In this document: piece by piece, positions 6,297-14,511 of the stretch
How positions within the stretch are numbered: the first letter of the stretch is position 1
How the letters are laid out: each line of letters starts with the position of its first letter
Origin: Myxococcus xanthus
GTDB taxonomy: Bacteria; Myxococcota; Myxococcia; Myxococcales; Myxococcaceae
NCBI RefSeq assembly: GCF_900106535.1
Contig: NZ_FNOH01000010.1
Location: 124,001 to 188,000, forward strand
Direction: 5' to 3'
DNA length: 64,000 nucleotides
Made by a program: the position numbers and the translations under genes
Notes under the pieces: generated by a model
What the model saw: the letters and a program-made list of their open reading frames with translations, nothing else
What the model was told of the DNA's origin: nothing
Databases searched by the model: none

Positions 6297-8759
6297 ATGG
6301 CGCGGAAGAGTGGCAAGGGGAAGACGTCCGAGGAGCAGCAGGGCGGCGACGGGCAGTCGGCGGCGGTCTCCGGTGGAATGAAGACGTACCACGAAGGGGA
6401 GCGTTTCCCCGGCCGCATTGGCAGGACGTGGGAGGAGTCCGAGCCGGCCTTCCCCGTGCCTCCCGAGGCGCCGAAGGGGGCGCCGAACATCCTGTACATC
6501 ATCCTCGACGACGTCGGTTACGGGGCGTGTGACACGTTCGGCGGCCTGGTCGAGACGCCGAACATCACGCGGCTCGCCGGCAACGGTCTCCGGTACACCA
6601 ACTTCCACACGACGGCCCTCTGCTCACCGACGCGCGCGTGCCTCTTGACGGGGCGCAACCACCACTCGGTTGGCATGGCCAACATCACCGAGCTCGCAAC
6701 CGGCTTCCCTGGCTACGACGCGCGCCAGAAGCCGGACAAGGCCGCCATTGGCGCGATGCTCCACCAGCACGGCTACGCGTCGTTCGCGCTCGGCAAGTGG
6801 CACAACACGCCGTCGGAGGAGTCCGGCCCCTCGGGCCCGTTCGACCGGTGGCCCGACGGGCCGCTCTTCGGGTTCGACCGCTTCTACGGCTTCATGGGCG
6901 GTGACAACAACCAGTGGTACCCGAAGCTCTACGCGGGGCGCGAGGCCATCGACCCTCCGCGCCTGCCGCAGGAGGGCTACCACCTGTCGGAGGACCTCGC
7001 CGACAAGACGGTCGATTTCATCTCGAACCATGCGTCGTTGACGCCCGAGAAGCCGTGGCTCGCCTACCTCGCGTTCGGCGCCTGCCACGCTCCGCACCAC
7101 GTCTGGCCAGAGTGGATTGAGAAGTACCGTGGCAAGTTCGACATGGGGTGGGACCGCTACCGCGAGCAGGTGCTGGCGCGGCAGAAGCAGTTGGGCGTCA
7201 TTCCGGCCAACGCCGCACTCGCGCCCATGCTCGAAGGCGTGCCCAGGTGGGATGATTTGTCGGACGACCAGAAGCGGCTCTTCGCGCGGATGGCCGAGGT
7301 CTACGCCGCCTTCCTGTCGCACGCGGACGCGCAGATTGGGCGCGTCGTCGAGTACTTGGAGCGGTCGGGCCAGCTCGACAACACGTTGCTCTTCGTGTTC
7401 ATCGGCGACAACGGCTGCTCCGGCGAAGGCACGAACTCGGGCCTCTTCAACGAGGGCGCGCTCGGCACGGAGCGCCCCGAGACGGTCGAGACTCTGGAGG
7501 GGAACCTCCAGCGCATCGACAGGCTCGGGCAGCCGGGCTCCTATAACCACTTCCCGGTGGGGTGGGCACTGGCGATGAATGCACCGTTCAAGCTCTGCAA
7601 GCAGTACACGCACTTCGGCGGGACGCGGAATCCCCTCGTGGTGCACTGGCCCAAGGGCATCCAGGCCCGAGGTGAAATCAGGACGCAGTTCCACCACGTC
7701 ATCGACATCGTCCCCACCATCCTGAAGGCCGCCAGGATTGAGGCGCCCGCCGTCGTCAACTCCGTCTCCCAGGCGCCGATGGAAGGCGTGCCGATGAATT
7801 ACTCGTTCGACGACGCGGACGCGCCCACTCATCACCCGACGCAATACTTCGAGATGCTGGGCAACCGCGCCATCGTCAACGGGAAGTGGAAGGCCGTCAC
7901 CTACCACGGTCGCAAGCCGTGGGAGAACCATGCGGCCTGGTCCTTCGACGAGGATCACTGGGAGGTCTACGACCTCGAGAAAGACCCGACCGAGTGTCAT
8001 GACCTCATGGCGCAGCGGGATTTGTCGAAGCAAGATGACCCGGCCGTGAAGCGGATGATTCATCTGGTCGGCCTGTGGTGGGCCGAGGCCGGCCGCTACA
8101 ACGTGCTCCCGCTCGATGACCGGTTCCAGGAGCGCCTGCTGGGGAGGGCCGAGCTGGCCAAGAAACGGACGCGGTTCACGTTCGGGCTGGGGGCGGTACG
8201 GATTCCCGAGGCCGCGGCGCCCGACACGAAAAACCGCTCGTGGGCCATGACCGCCGAGATTGAAATCCCCGAGCAGGGCGCCGAAGGTCCCATCGTCGTG
8301 ATGGGCGGAGACACCGCCGGGTGGTCCCTCTACCTGAAAGGCGGCGTCCCCACGTTTTGCTACAACTTCGCCGCTGTCGAATACACATACATCCGTGCGC
8401 AGCAGAAGATCGGTCCGGGCCGCCACACGCTCCGCTTCGAGTTCGAAATCCAGCCCGAGCATCGAACCGACACGGGCAAGCCCGTCATTTACGGCGCCGG
8501 AGGCATGGGCCGCCTCGCGGTGGACGGCAAGTGGGTCGCCGAGGGCAGGATTCCGCAGACGATGGCGTTCATGTACAGCCTCGACGAGACGTTCGACGTC
8601 GGCTGCGACAAGGGAGCGCCCGTGACCGACGAGTATGAGCCGCTCGCGGCCTTTACGGGCAAGGTCGTCGAAGTCACCGTGGACTTGCACCCGGAGACAG
8701 CGTTGGAGCCAGCACGCCACACGGATGCTCAGGTCACCCAGGCGATGGCCCGGCAGTGA
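6297..8759 (+). CDS. Cysteine-type arylsulfatase, cytoplasmic form
   Basis: The 820-residue protein belongs to the alkaline phosphatase/sulfatase superfamily and hydrolyses sulfate esters. After about 60 variable residues, the metal-binding NILYIILDDVGYG (residues 64-76) and the sulfatase signature CSPTRACLLTGR (Cys109) follow; Cys109 would have to be converted to formylglycine. The central GKWHN and the late sulfatase region through about residue 600 are typical, with a C-terminal beta-rich extension of about 200 residues. The open frame extends far upstream, but ATG 6297 has GGGGAGG at ideal spacing and the upstream part is non-coding in character. No signal peptide is seen. It interrupts the two copper modules and has no evident link to them. 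Confidence 0.9.
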   Translation: MARKSGKGKTSEEQQGGDGQSAAVSGGMKTYHEGERFPGRIGRTWEESEPAFPVPPEAPKGAPNILYIILDDVGYGACDTFGGLVETPNITRLAGNGLRYTNFHTTALCSPTRACLLTGRNHHSVGMANITELATGFPGYDARQKPDKAAIGAMLHQHGYASFALGKWHNTPSEESGPSGPFDRWPDGPLFGFDRFYGFMGGDNNQWYPKLYAGREAIDPPRLPQEGYHLSEDLADKTVDFISNHASLTPEKPWLAYLAFGACHAPHHVWPEWIEKYRGKFDMGWDRYREQVLARQKQLGVIPANAALAPMLEGVPRWDDLSDDQKRLFARMAEVYAAFLSHADAQIGRVVEYLERSGQLDNTLLFVFIGDNGCSGEGTNSGLFNEGALGTERPETVETLEGNLQRIDRLGQPGSYNHFPVGWALAMNAPFKLCKQYTHFGGTRNPLVVHWPKGIQARGEIRTQFHHVIDIVPTILKAARIEAPAVVNSVSQAPMEGVPMNYSFDDADAPTHHPTQYFEMLGNRAIVNGKWKAVTYHGRKPWENHAAWSFDEDHWEVYDLEKDPTECHDLMAQRDLSKQDDPAVKRMIHLVGLWWAEAGRYNVLPLDDRFQERLLGRAELAKKRTRFTFGLGAVRIPEAAAPDTKNRSWAMTAEIEIPEQGAEGPIVVMGGDTAGWSLYLKGGVPTFCYNFAAVEYTYIRAQQKIGPGRHTLRFEFEIQPEHRTDTGKPVIYGAGGMGRLAVDGKWVAEGRIPQTMAFMYSLDETFDVGCDKGAPVTDEYEPLAAFTGKVVEVTVDLHPETALEPARHTDAQVTQAMARQ

Positions 8760-8846
8760 GGGAGGGCTTCTCACCCTGGAGGCAGGACGCGAAATCGCGG
8801 ACATCGCTACGTGACAGCAACTGTCGTCGCGCGGTCATGTGGCTCG

Positions 8847-9881
8847 CTACGTAATCGCAGTACGACGCTCGCCGTCGTATGCGGGGCTCAAGCCAGCGGG
8901 CCCCGCCGACGTCTTCCGATATGCGCTCGGTGTCAGCCCGTGCCGCTTCTTGAAGAGCGCGGTGAACGTGGAGGCGTCCTCGTACCCAACGCGGTATGCG
9001 ATCTGCGAGACGGCCTCGTTGCTGGAGAGTAGAAGCGCTCGGGCGCGCGCCAGCCGAACCTCCGTGAGGTAGTCGACAAGGGTCTTCCCCGTGGCGTCGA
9101 GGAAGCGGCGCCGGAGATTGCGCGGGCTCATGTGCACCATCCGCGCAACTCCCTCTGCAGCGACAGGCTCGCCGTAGTGCGTTTCGATCCACTCCTGCAC
9201 CATGAGGACCTGGGCGTCTCCGTGGTCGCGAAGGGGAATGGTGTGCAGCAGGGGCAGCGCATCCGCGCCGGGCTCGTAGATGAGCGAGTACTGATAGGTG
9301 CGCTCGGCGATCGGCGCGCTCAGGACGCGACCGATTGCGTGACAGAGCGCCGTCGCTGACGCGCTCATGTCCCGCGCGGTCACGAGTCTTCCCGTTACCG
9401 CGAGCCGTTGTTCGCTCGTCCAGTTCACCCGTGGATACTGGCGGCGACAGCGCTCCAGGCAGGCCCAGTGCGTGGTCGCCGTGTGGCCATCGAGCAAACC
9501 TGTCTCCGCGAGCAACCAGCTCCCTGTGGTGAGCGCGAGCACCAGGCACCCTCGCCGGTGTTGCCCGGCAATCCAGTCCGAGAGCCCCGGTGGCTGCCGC
9601 GCGGGCTCCATGAACGGAATCGCCAGCGACGGGAGAACGAGCACGTCGACGTCTACGCGATCCCACGCGTCCTCCGCGCGGAGCAATGGTCCGCCAGCAG
9701 TCGTCACCTCGGCCGGCTTTGCACCAAGGAATCGGGCCTCGATATTGCCGCTGCCCGGTCGTGCCTGAGCGATCACCGACGCGATGTGGATCAGGTCCTT
9801 CGCGAGGCTTGCGCTCGAACCCCAGACGCCGGGATAGAGGCAGATTCCGACGCGAGCGCTCCTGGTTGTCCGTTTCGCCAT
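8847..9881 (-). CDS. GlxA-family transcriptional regulator (DJ-1/PfpI plus AraC-type HTH)
   Basis: The 344-residue protein has an N-terminal DJ-1/PfpI-like domain (about 8-195; LTTGSWLLAETGLLDG elbow region) and a C-terminal AraC-type double helix-turn-helix (about 225-320: VAAEGVARMVHMSPRNLRRRFLDATG and VSQIAYRVGYEDASTFTALFKKRHGLTPSAYR). GlxA-type regulators usually activate nearby genes; the ligand is unknown. It is divergent from the thioesterase gene, with about 56 bases between starts, so the two probably share a control region. The convergent gap to the sulfatase (8760-8846) shows no strong terminator. Confidence 0.9.
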   Translation of the reverse strand: MAKRTTRSARVGICLYPGVWGSSASLAKDLIHIASVIAQARPGSGNIEARFLGAKPAEVTTAGGPLLRAEDAWDRVDVDVLVLPSLAIPFMEPARQPPGLSDWIAGQHRRGCLVLALTTGSWLLAETGLLDGHTATTHWACLERCRRQYPRVNWTSEQRLAVTGRLVTARDMSASATALCHAIGRVLSAPIAERTYQYSLIYEPGADALPLLHTIPLRDHGDAQVLMVQEWIETHYGEPVAAEGVARMVHMSPRNLRRRFLDATGKTLVDYLTEVRLARARALLLSSNEAVSQIAYRVGYEDASTFTALFKKRHGLTPSAYRKTSAGPAGLSPAYDGERRTAIT

Positions 9882-9937
9882 AGTCTATGTCCGTCGCGCC
9901 TCTGGAGGGCTCGACCCCTCCAAGCCATGCTCTGACC

Positions 9938-10327
9938 ATGGCTGAAACCACCGCTGGACGAGAGTATTTCGAGAAGGACGCCTTCGCACGAGAGCTTGGC
10001 ATCGAACTCCTGGAGGTCGGTCCCGGAACGTCGCGCGTCCGTCTTCCCACATCGTCGCGCCGCTCAAATGGGCTCGGAACAACGCACGGTGCCGTGATCT
10101 TCGCTCTGGCGGACGTTGCCTTCGCGGTGGCCTGCAACTCCCACGACCAGAGAGCCATCGGCGTGCAAGCCAACATCGCGTACCTCGCGGCTGCCGGCGA
10201 TGGGGCCATCGAGGCGCGAGCCACCGAGATATCGCGAGGCCGTAAGCTGGCCACCTACGACGTGCGCATCGTCGATGCCGAGGAACGGTTGGTCGCCGCC
10301 TTCCAGGGCACCGCCTACCTGCGCTGA
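9938..10327 (+). CDS. PaaI-like hotdog thioesterase
   Basis: The 129-residue protein has the single hotdog fold of PaaI/YbgC-type acyl-CoA thioesterases. The segment LGTTHGAVIFALADVAFAVACNS contains the HGxxxxxLAD motif with the catalytic-region Asp, and NIAYLAAAGDG is the usual next strand. Such enzymes hydrolyse aromatic or short acyl-CoA thioesters in the cytoplasm. An in-frame ATG at 9887 would start 5 bases from the divergent regulator start and would leave no room for promoters, so ATG 9938 is preferred. The region 10328-10543 that follows has no gene. Confidence 0.85.
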   Translation: MAETTAGREYFEKDAFARELGIELLEVGPGTSRVRLPTSSRRSNGLGTTHGAVIFALADVAFAVACNSHDQRAIGVQANIAYLAAAGDGAIEARATEISRGRKLATYDVRIVDAEERLVAAFQGTAYLR

Positions 10328-10543
10328 CGAAGTTCGCGGTCATGTGACGTGTTCCCTCCGCGTGCGGTCGGCGGCATTGCCCCTGCGGAGGCCGACGCAT
10401 GTCCGACACGAAGCTGCGTGAGTCCGAGTGCGAGGCGCCGCACGTTGTCGGGCTTACAGTTTCAATGTCTCTGAGCGTCAGTGCTTCACCGGTGGCTTTT
10501 GCCGAGCGGATGCGGGTGGTACGGAACCTCGATCGAGGTCCCC

Positions 10544-10954
10544 ATGTGCCGAAACCGATGGCTGTTGGCGAGCATCGTTTCCTTCGTTGCTTGTGTCTCC
10601 GAGCCGAAGAGGCTGCCCGCCTCCATGGACCCCTCGAATCCAGATGCGCCCGAGGCCCCGCCAGCGCCCCAGTTGACCGCATTCGCGGCCTCCACTCCGG
10701 AAGTGCCTGCGTCTGACATGTCACAAGGAGAGATGGGGCACTCCCATCACGGTGCATCCTCGGATGGAGGCGTTGTCGTCTACACGTGCCCCATGCACCC
10801 TGAAGTGCAGTCCAGCAAGCCAGGAAGCTGCCCGAAGTGCGCTATGGGGCTGGTTCCGGAGAAGCCTGGAGACACGGAGGTGGGGGACGCAGGGGCACCC
10901 GGCGCTGCACCGGCCGACCATGACCACGCCCCCGGGCACGGGGGGCATCCGTGA
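10544..10954 (+). CDS. Heavy-metal-binding (HMBD) lipoprotein, module B
   Basis: The 136-residue product starts with a short signal and a lipobox-like SFVAC (Cys17), so it is probably a lipoprotein. At 80-105 it has the heavy-metal-binding domain seen at the front of many copper ATPases and CusB adaptors: YTCPMHPEV, then GSCPKCAMGLVP. His-rich stretches flank it (GHSHHG, DHDHAPGHGGHP). It occupies the same place as the His-rich lipoprotein of the first module, but the domain differs. Its stop codon overlaps the GTG start of the next gene (GTGA), implying translational coupling. The start at 10544 has GAGGT upstream; an earlier in-frame ATG at 10481 would spoil the signal. Confidence 0.82.
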   Translation: MCRNRWLLASIVSFVACVSEPKRLPASMDPSNPDAPEAPPAPQLTAFAASTPEVPASDMSQGEMGHSHHGASSDGGVVVYTCPMHPEVQSSKPGSCPKCAMGLVPEKPGDTEVGDAGAPGAAPADHDHAPGHGGHP

Positions 10955-12459
10955 GGCTGTCTTTGCTCGTGGGCGCGGCACTGCTAGCAGGAGGTTGCGC
11001 GTCCATCCAGAAGGAGCGTGGCCACGCGGAGGTCGCGGCGCTCGTCGAGGAGCGGCTGGGCCGCAAGACGCGCTGGAACCAGGGCACTCCAGAGGACGCT
11101 GAGGTCGCGCGCCATCTCGACGCGCTCCTGAAGGAGGACCTCACCTCGGACCATTCGGTGGAGGTGGCCCTGCTCAACAATCCGGCGCTCCAGGCCACCT
11201 ACGAGGACCTGGGCGTCTCGCAGGCCGACATGGTTCAGGCCGGCCTGCTCTCCAACCCGACTTTGGACGGGAGCATCGGCTTTCCCATTTCCGGGCGTGG
11301 CGCGTCAGAGCACGAGGTCTCGCTGGTGCAGGACTTCGTGGATCTCTTCACGCTGCCCCTGCGCAAGCGCGTCGCCCGGGAGCAGTTCATGGCGGACACG
11401 CTACGGGTGGCGCACGAAGCGCTGGCCACCGCGGCGAAGGTGCGCAAGGCCTTCAGCGAGGTGCAGGCCCTCCAACAGCTCATGGAGCTGCGCCGCATGG
11501 CGCTCCAGGCGGCCGTGGCGGCGGCGGACCTCTCCGCCCGGCTGCGCGCAGCGGGCAACATCACCGAGCTGGAGCTTGCGAGTGAACAGGCCGCCGCCGA
11601 GGGAGCCCGGCTCGAACTGGCGGAGGGGGAGCTCGCGTTGGTGGAGGCCCGGGAGCACCTCAACCGCCTCATGGGCCTGTGGGGGCCACGTACGCAATGG
11701 ACTCTCTCCGAGAAGCTCCCGCCGTTGCCTGACCAGGAGGTTTCGCTGGCGCACCTGGAGTCGCTCGCCATCCGTCACCGGCTGGACATCGACGCTGCCC
11801 GAAAGCAGGTCATGCTGCTCTGGAATGCGCTGGAGCTCGCGCGGAGTACTCGCTTCTTCGGGCGCGTGGACGTGGGCGTTCACGAGCACCGGGACGCGGA
11901 CGGCCCCAGGCTCTTTGGCCCGACCCTGTCTCTGGAGTTGCCCATCTTCGACCAGCGCCAGGCCCTCATCGCCCGGCTGGAAGCTCAGCACCGCCAGGGT
12001 GAGCGGCGGCTGATGGAGCTGTCCGTCAACACCCGCTCGGAAGTGCGCGCCGCCCGCGCCCGGCTGCTGGCGCTTCGCCTGGTGGCCGACCGTTACCGGC
12101 GAGTGGTGTTGCCCCTTCGTGAGAAGGTCGTCGAGCAGTCGCAGCTCCAGTACAACGCCATGCAGATAGGTCTCTTTCAACTGCTCTCCGCCAAGCGCGA
12201 GCAGGTGGATGCGTATCAGGGCTACATCGAGGCCGTCCGCGACTACTGGATGGCGCGGGCCGACCTCGAGCAACTCGTGGGTGGCCGGCTGCGGGAGGGC
12301 AGCGCGGCACCCACGCCATCGCCCTCGCAGCCTTCCCAACGCGTACCACCTGGGCCGCCCGGCCCACCCGCGCAGCCAGCACCACCCGGGACGCCCTCGG
12401 GGCACGGGCAGGATGTCACCCATGGCACGGAGAGCCCCCATGAGCACCCGCACGACTGA
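10951..12459 (+). CDS. TolC-family outer-membrane efflux protein (lipoprotein), module B
   Basis: The 502-residue paralogue of the channel at 2105 has a signal with lipobox LLAGGC, the NNPALQATYEDLGVSQADMVQAGLLSNP region and the two coiled-coil/efflux repeats. It ends in a Pro-rich tail and a short His-containing end (GHGQDVTHGTESPHEHPHD), which may bind metal. It starts with GTG, overlapping the preceding lipoprotein by 4 bases, and its 3' end overlaps the oxidase start by 20 bases, so the three genes are one tightly coupled unit. As in the first module no inner-membrane pump or adaptor is encoded. The channel may export copper that the oxidase or lipoprotein has handled; this is inferred. 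Confidence 0.88.
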   Translation: MRLSLLVGAALLAGGCASIQKERGHAEVAALVEERLGRKTRWNQGTPEDAEVARHLDALLKEDLTSDHSVEVALLNNPALQATYEDLGVSQADMVQAGLLSNPTLDGSIGFPISGRGASEHEVSLVQDFVDLFTLPLRKRVAREQFMADTLRVAHEALATAAKVRKAFSEVQALQQLMELRRMALQAAVAAADLSARLRAAGNITELELASEQAAAEGARLELAEGELALVEAREHLNRLMGLWGPRTQWTLSEKLPPLPDQEVSLAHLESLAIRHRLDIDAARKQVMLLWNALELARSTRFFGRVDVGVHEHRDADGPRLFGPTLSLELPIFDQRQALIARLEAQHRQGERRLMELSVNTRSEVRAARARLLALRLVADRYRRVVLPLREKVVEQSQLQYNAMQIGLFQLLSAKREQVDAYQGYIEAVRDYWMARADLEQLVGGRLREGSAAPTPSPSQPSQRVPPGPPGPPAQPAPPGTPSGHGQDVTHGTESPHEHPHD

Positions 12460-13942
12460 AACCGAGCGCGCACCGGGCCGTGAGGATGACGCCCCTGGAG
12501 CTCGGGAGCGCAGGGGGGCCCCTGGAAACTCTCCGGCGATTGGAGCCGAGGGAACGCTGACGCGGCGGAGCATGCTTGCCACGGCGGGAGCCACGCTCAC
12601 GGGAGGCTCGCTGCTGCTGAGTGGCTCCGCTGCGCGCGCCCAGTCAGCCGTCTCAGGCGCACGTGGGCCTCGCGAGGGCTCCGCGGCTGACACCGGCCAG
12701 CGGTATGCGCGGCAGGACTGGTTGCGCCCCGGAATGCCCGACCGGGACTACCGGCCCGTGGTGGTGCCCAATGGCTCCAAGCTGCCGTGGAAGGTCGTGG
12801 ACAACGTGAAGGTCTTCCACCTGGTGGCCGAGGAGGTGGCGCATGAGTTTGCCCCGGGACTGAAAGCCTTCTGCTGGGGCTACAACGGTCGAGTCCACGG
12901 GCCCACCATCGAAGCGGTGGAGGGGGACCGGGTGCGCATCTACGTCACGAACCGGCTACCCGCGGCCACCACCATCCACTGGCACGGACTCCTGGTGCCC
13001 AGCGGTATGGATGGCGTGGGCGGCCTCAGCCAGAAGTCCATCGCTCCTGGCGAGACGTTTCGGTACGAGTTCACCCTGCGCCAGGCGAGTACGAACATGT
13101 ATCACTCGCACCATGACGAGATGACGCAGATTGGCCTCGGGATGACGGGCATGTTCATCATCCACCCGCGCCGACCTGTGGGGCCCCGCGTCGACCGGGA
13201 CTTCGTCATCCTCCTGCATGAATGGCGCATCGATGTCGGCACGGAGCGACCCAATCCGAATGAGATGACGGACTTCAACGTGCTCACCATGAACGCGAAG
13301 GCGTTCCCGGGCACGGAGTCGCTCGTGGTGCGCCAGGGTGAGCGGGTGCGCATCCGGTTGGGCAACCTGAGCCCGCAGAACCATCACCCCATCCACCTGC
13401 ACGGTTTCCACTTCCGTATCACCGAAACGGATGGCGGGCGCGTCCCCGAGTCCGCGCAGCAGCCGGAGGGAACGGTGCTCGTCCCCGTGGGCAGCACACG
13501 TGTCATCGAGTTCGTGGCGGACGTGCCCGGGGACTGGGCCCTGCACTGTCACATGACGCACCACATGATGAATCAGATGGGCCATGCGTTCCCCAATATG
13601 ATTGGCGTGAAGCCGGGGAGCCTGGACGCGAGGGTCCGCACGCTGCTACCGGGCTACATGACGATGGGCCAGACGGGGATGGCGGAGATGGGCGAGATGG
13701 GGATGCCCATTCCGCCCAACTCCATTCCCATGCTGGGGGCCCAGGGCAAGCACGATTACATCACGGCGGGAGGCATGTTCACCGTGCTCAAGGTTCGCGA
13801 ACGGTTGGAGAGCTACGCGGACCCTGGCTGGTACGACAACCCACCTGGCACGCTGGCGGTGGCGGCCACCTCGGACGAGCTGCGCCGGGACGGTATCGAC
13901 GTGAACGCCCCGGCCCTGGTCGATCCCGGCGCACCGGCCTGA
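12440..13942 (+). CDS. Tat-exported multicopper oxidase, module B
   Basis: The 500-residue oxidase is paralogous to the one at 3609. It has a long N-terminal region before a Tat-like signal (TRRSMLATAGATLTGG, from residue 41). The copper motifs are HWHG (180-183), HSHHDE (222-227), HHPIHLHG (315-322) and HCHMTHH (369-375) with Met380. It probably acts on Cu(I) in the periplasm. ATG 12440 follows GGAGAG and overlaps the end of the TolC gene; ATG 12422 in the same frame is an alternative. The second motif reads HSH where the first oxidase has HPH, and the extended N-terminus is absent there. Confidence 0.9.
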   Translation: MSTRTTETERAPGREDDAPGARERRGAPGNSPAIGAEGTLTRRSMLATAGATLTGGSLLLSGSAARAQSAVSGARGPREGSAADTGQRYARQDWLRPGMPDRDYRPVVVPNGSKLPWKVVDNVKVFHLVAEEVAHEFAPGLKAFCWGYNGRVHGPTIEAVEGDRVRIYVTNRLPAATTIHWHGLLVPSGMDGVGGLSQKSIAPGETFRYEFTLRQASTNMYHSHHDEMTQIGLGMTGMFIIHPRRPVGPRVDRDFVILLHEWRIDVGTERPNPNEMTDFNVLTMNAKAFPGTESLVVRQGERVRIRLGNLSPQNHHPIHLHGFHFRITETDGGRVPESAQQPEGTVLVPVGSTRVIEFVADVPGDWALHCHMTHHMMNQMGHAFPNMIGVKPGSLDARVRTLLPGYMTMGQTGMAEMGEMGMPIPPNSIPMLGAQGKHDYITAGGMFTVLKVRERLESYADPGWYDNPPGTLAVAATSDELRRDGIDVNAPALVDPGAPA

Positions 13943-13955
13943 CCCGAGCCCAACG

Positions 13956-13969
13956 CTGGAGACCTCCAG
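13956..13969. terminator. Small hairpin between convergent genes
   Basis: CTGGA/TCCAG with a 4-base loop lies between the oxidase stop and the convergent orphan gene stop. It is weak, and no other candidate terminator is seen in this 42-base gap. Confidence 0.35.
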
Positions 13970-13984
13970 TGAGCCCGGGTGCTG

Positions 13985-14401
13985 CTAGAGGATCGCCTCG
14001 AGGGCCGACTGAAGTTCAGAGTCGCCATAAAGCTGGTCTGAGTAGCCGTAGAAGCTCTCGCGCACGAAGAGGGTTTGGTCTTTGATTTCAATACTCTTCG
14101 TGCCCGGGTCGTCGGCACTCTTGGCGACATTCAGGAAAACAATCCTGTTGAACTTGGCTCTGACGGCCTCACGGCCCATGTCATCCTTGCAGATTTCCTT
14201 CATCACAGTGACGACGAGGCCCGGGCCATATGACTCGTAGTAGCTGTCGTAGCAGTCGAGGATCGTCTTGTCCTCGGGGAAGCTCGCAACATCAATCTCA
14301 AACGGCAGTTCGAATCCAATCGCCGCGTTGAGTTCCGACTGAAATCGGGCGGAGTGAGAGTCTTTGATGGCGGCGATGCGCCGACGCTCGGCGAGTCCCA
14401 T
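13985..14401 (-). CDS. Hypothetical protein, less GC-rich than neighbours
   Basis: I do not recognise this 138-residue protein. It has no signal peptide or membrane segment. It starts with a basic helix (MGLAERRRIAAIKDSH), continues with alternating acidic and aromatic segments (CYDSYYESYGPGLVVTVMKEICKDDMG) and ends with a short predicted helix. AAGGA stands 7 bases before the ATG. A sigma70-like promoter is visible just upstream, which is uncommon in this window. The gene uses more A/T-ending codons than its neighbours, suggesting recent acquisition. A P-loop ATPase gene lies upstream on the same strand. No toxin or antitoxin motif is evident. Confidence 0.75.
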   Translation of the reverse strand: MGLAERRRIAAIKDSHSARFQSELNAAIGFELPFEIDVASFPEDKTILDCYDSYYESYGPGLVVTVMKEICKDDMGREAVRAKFNRIVFLNVAKSADDPGTKSIEIKDQTLFVRESFYGYSDQLYGDSELQSALEAIL

Positions 14402-14441
14402 GGTGTAGTCCTTATAGTAGAAATGCCTGATTGTTACTCCG

Positions 14442-14470
14442 AGTATTCTCGGGTGGATTTTGTGCGTCAA
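14442..14470 (-). promoter_or_regulatory. Sigma70-like promoter of the orphan gene
   Basis: On the minus strand TTGACG (14470-14465) and AATACT (14447-14442) are separated by 17 bases and lie 40 bases before the start at 14401. The match is 5 of 6 at -35 and 4 of 6 at -10. A small inverted repeat, CCGAG/CTCGG (14439-14452), overlaps the -10 and could be an operator or the end of the upstream ATPase transcript. Confidence 0.5.
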
Positions 14471-14511
14471 CCTGTTTCTTGCCGCCCCCATGTTGAGACA
14501 GCACGCGTGGC

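Noticed and set aside
6624-8804. 726-codon antisense frame over the sulfatase
   Set aside because: Shadow frame, no motif and no start context.
10453-10459. CTTACAG, the reverse complement of the -35 element of the copper promoters, before module B
   Set aside because: No CGTC lies 16 bases on, and it points away from the module B genes.
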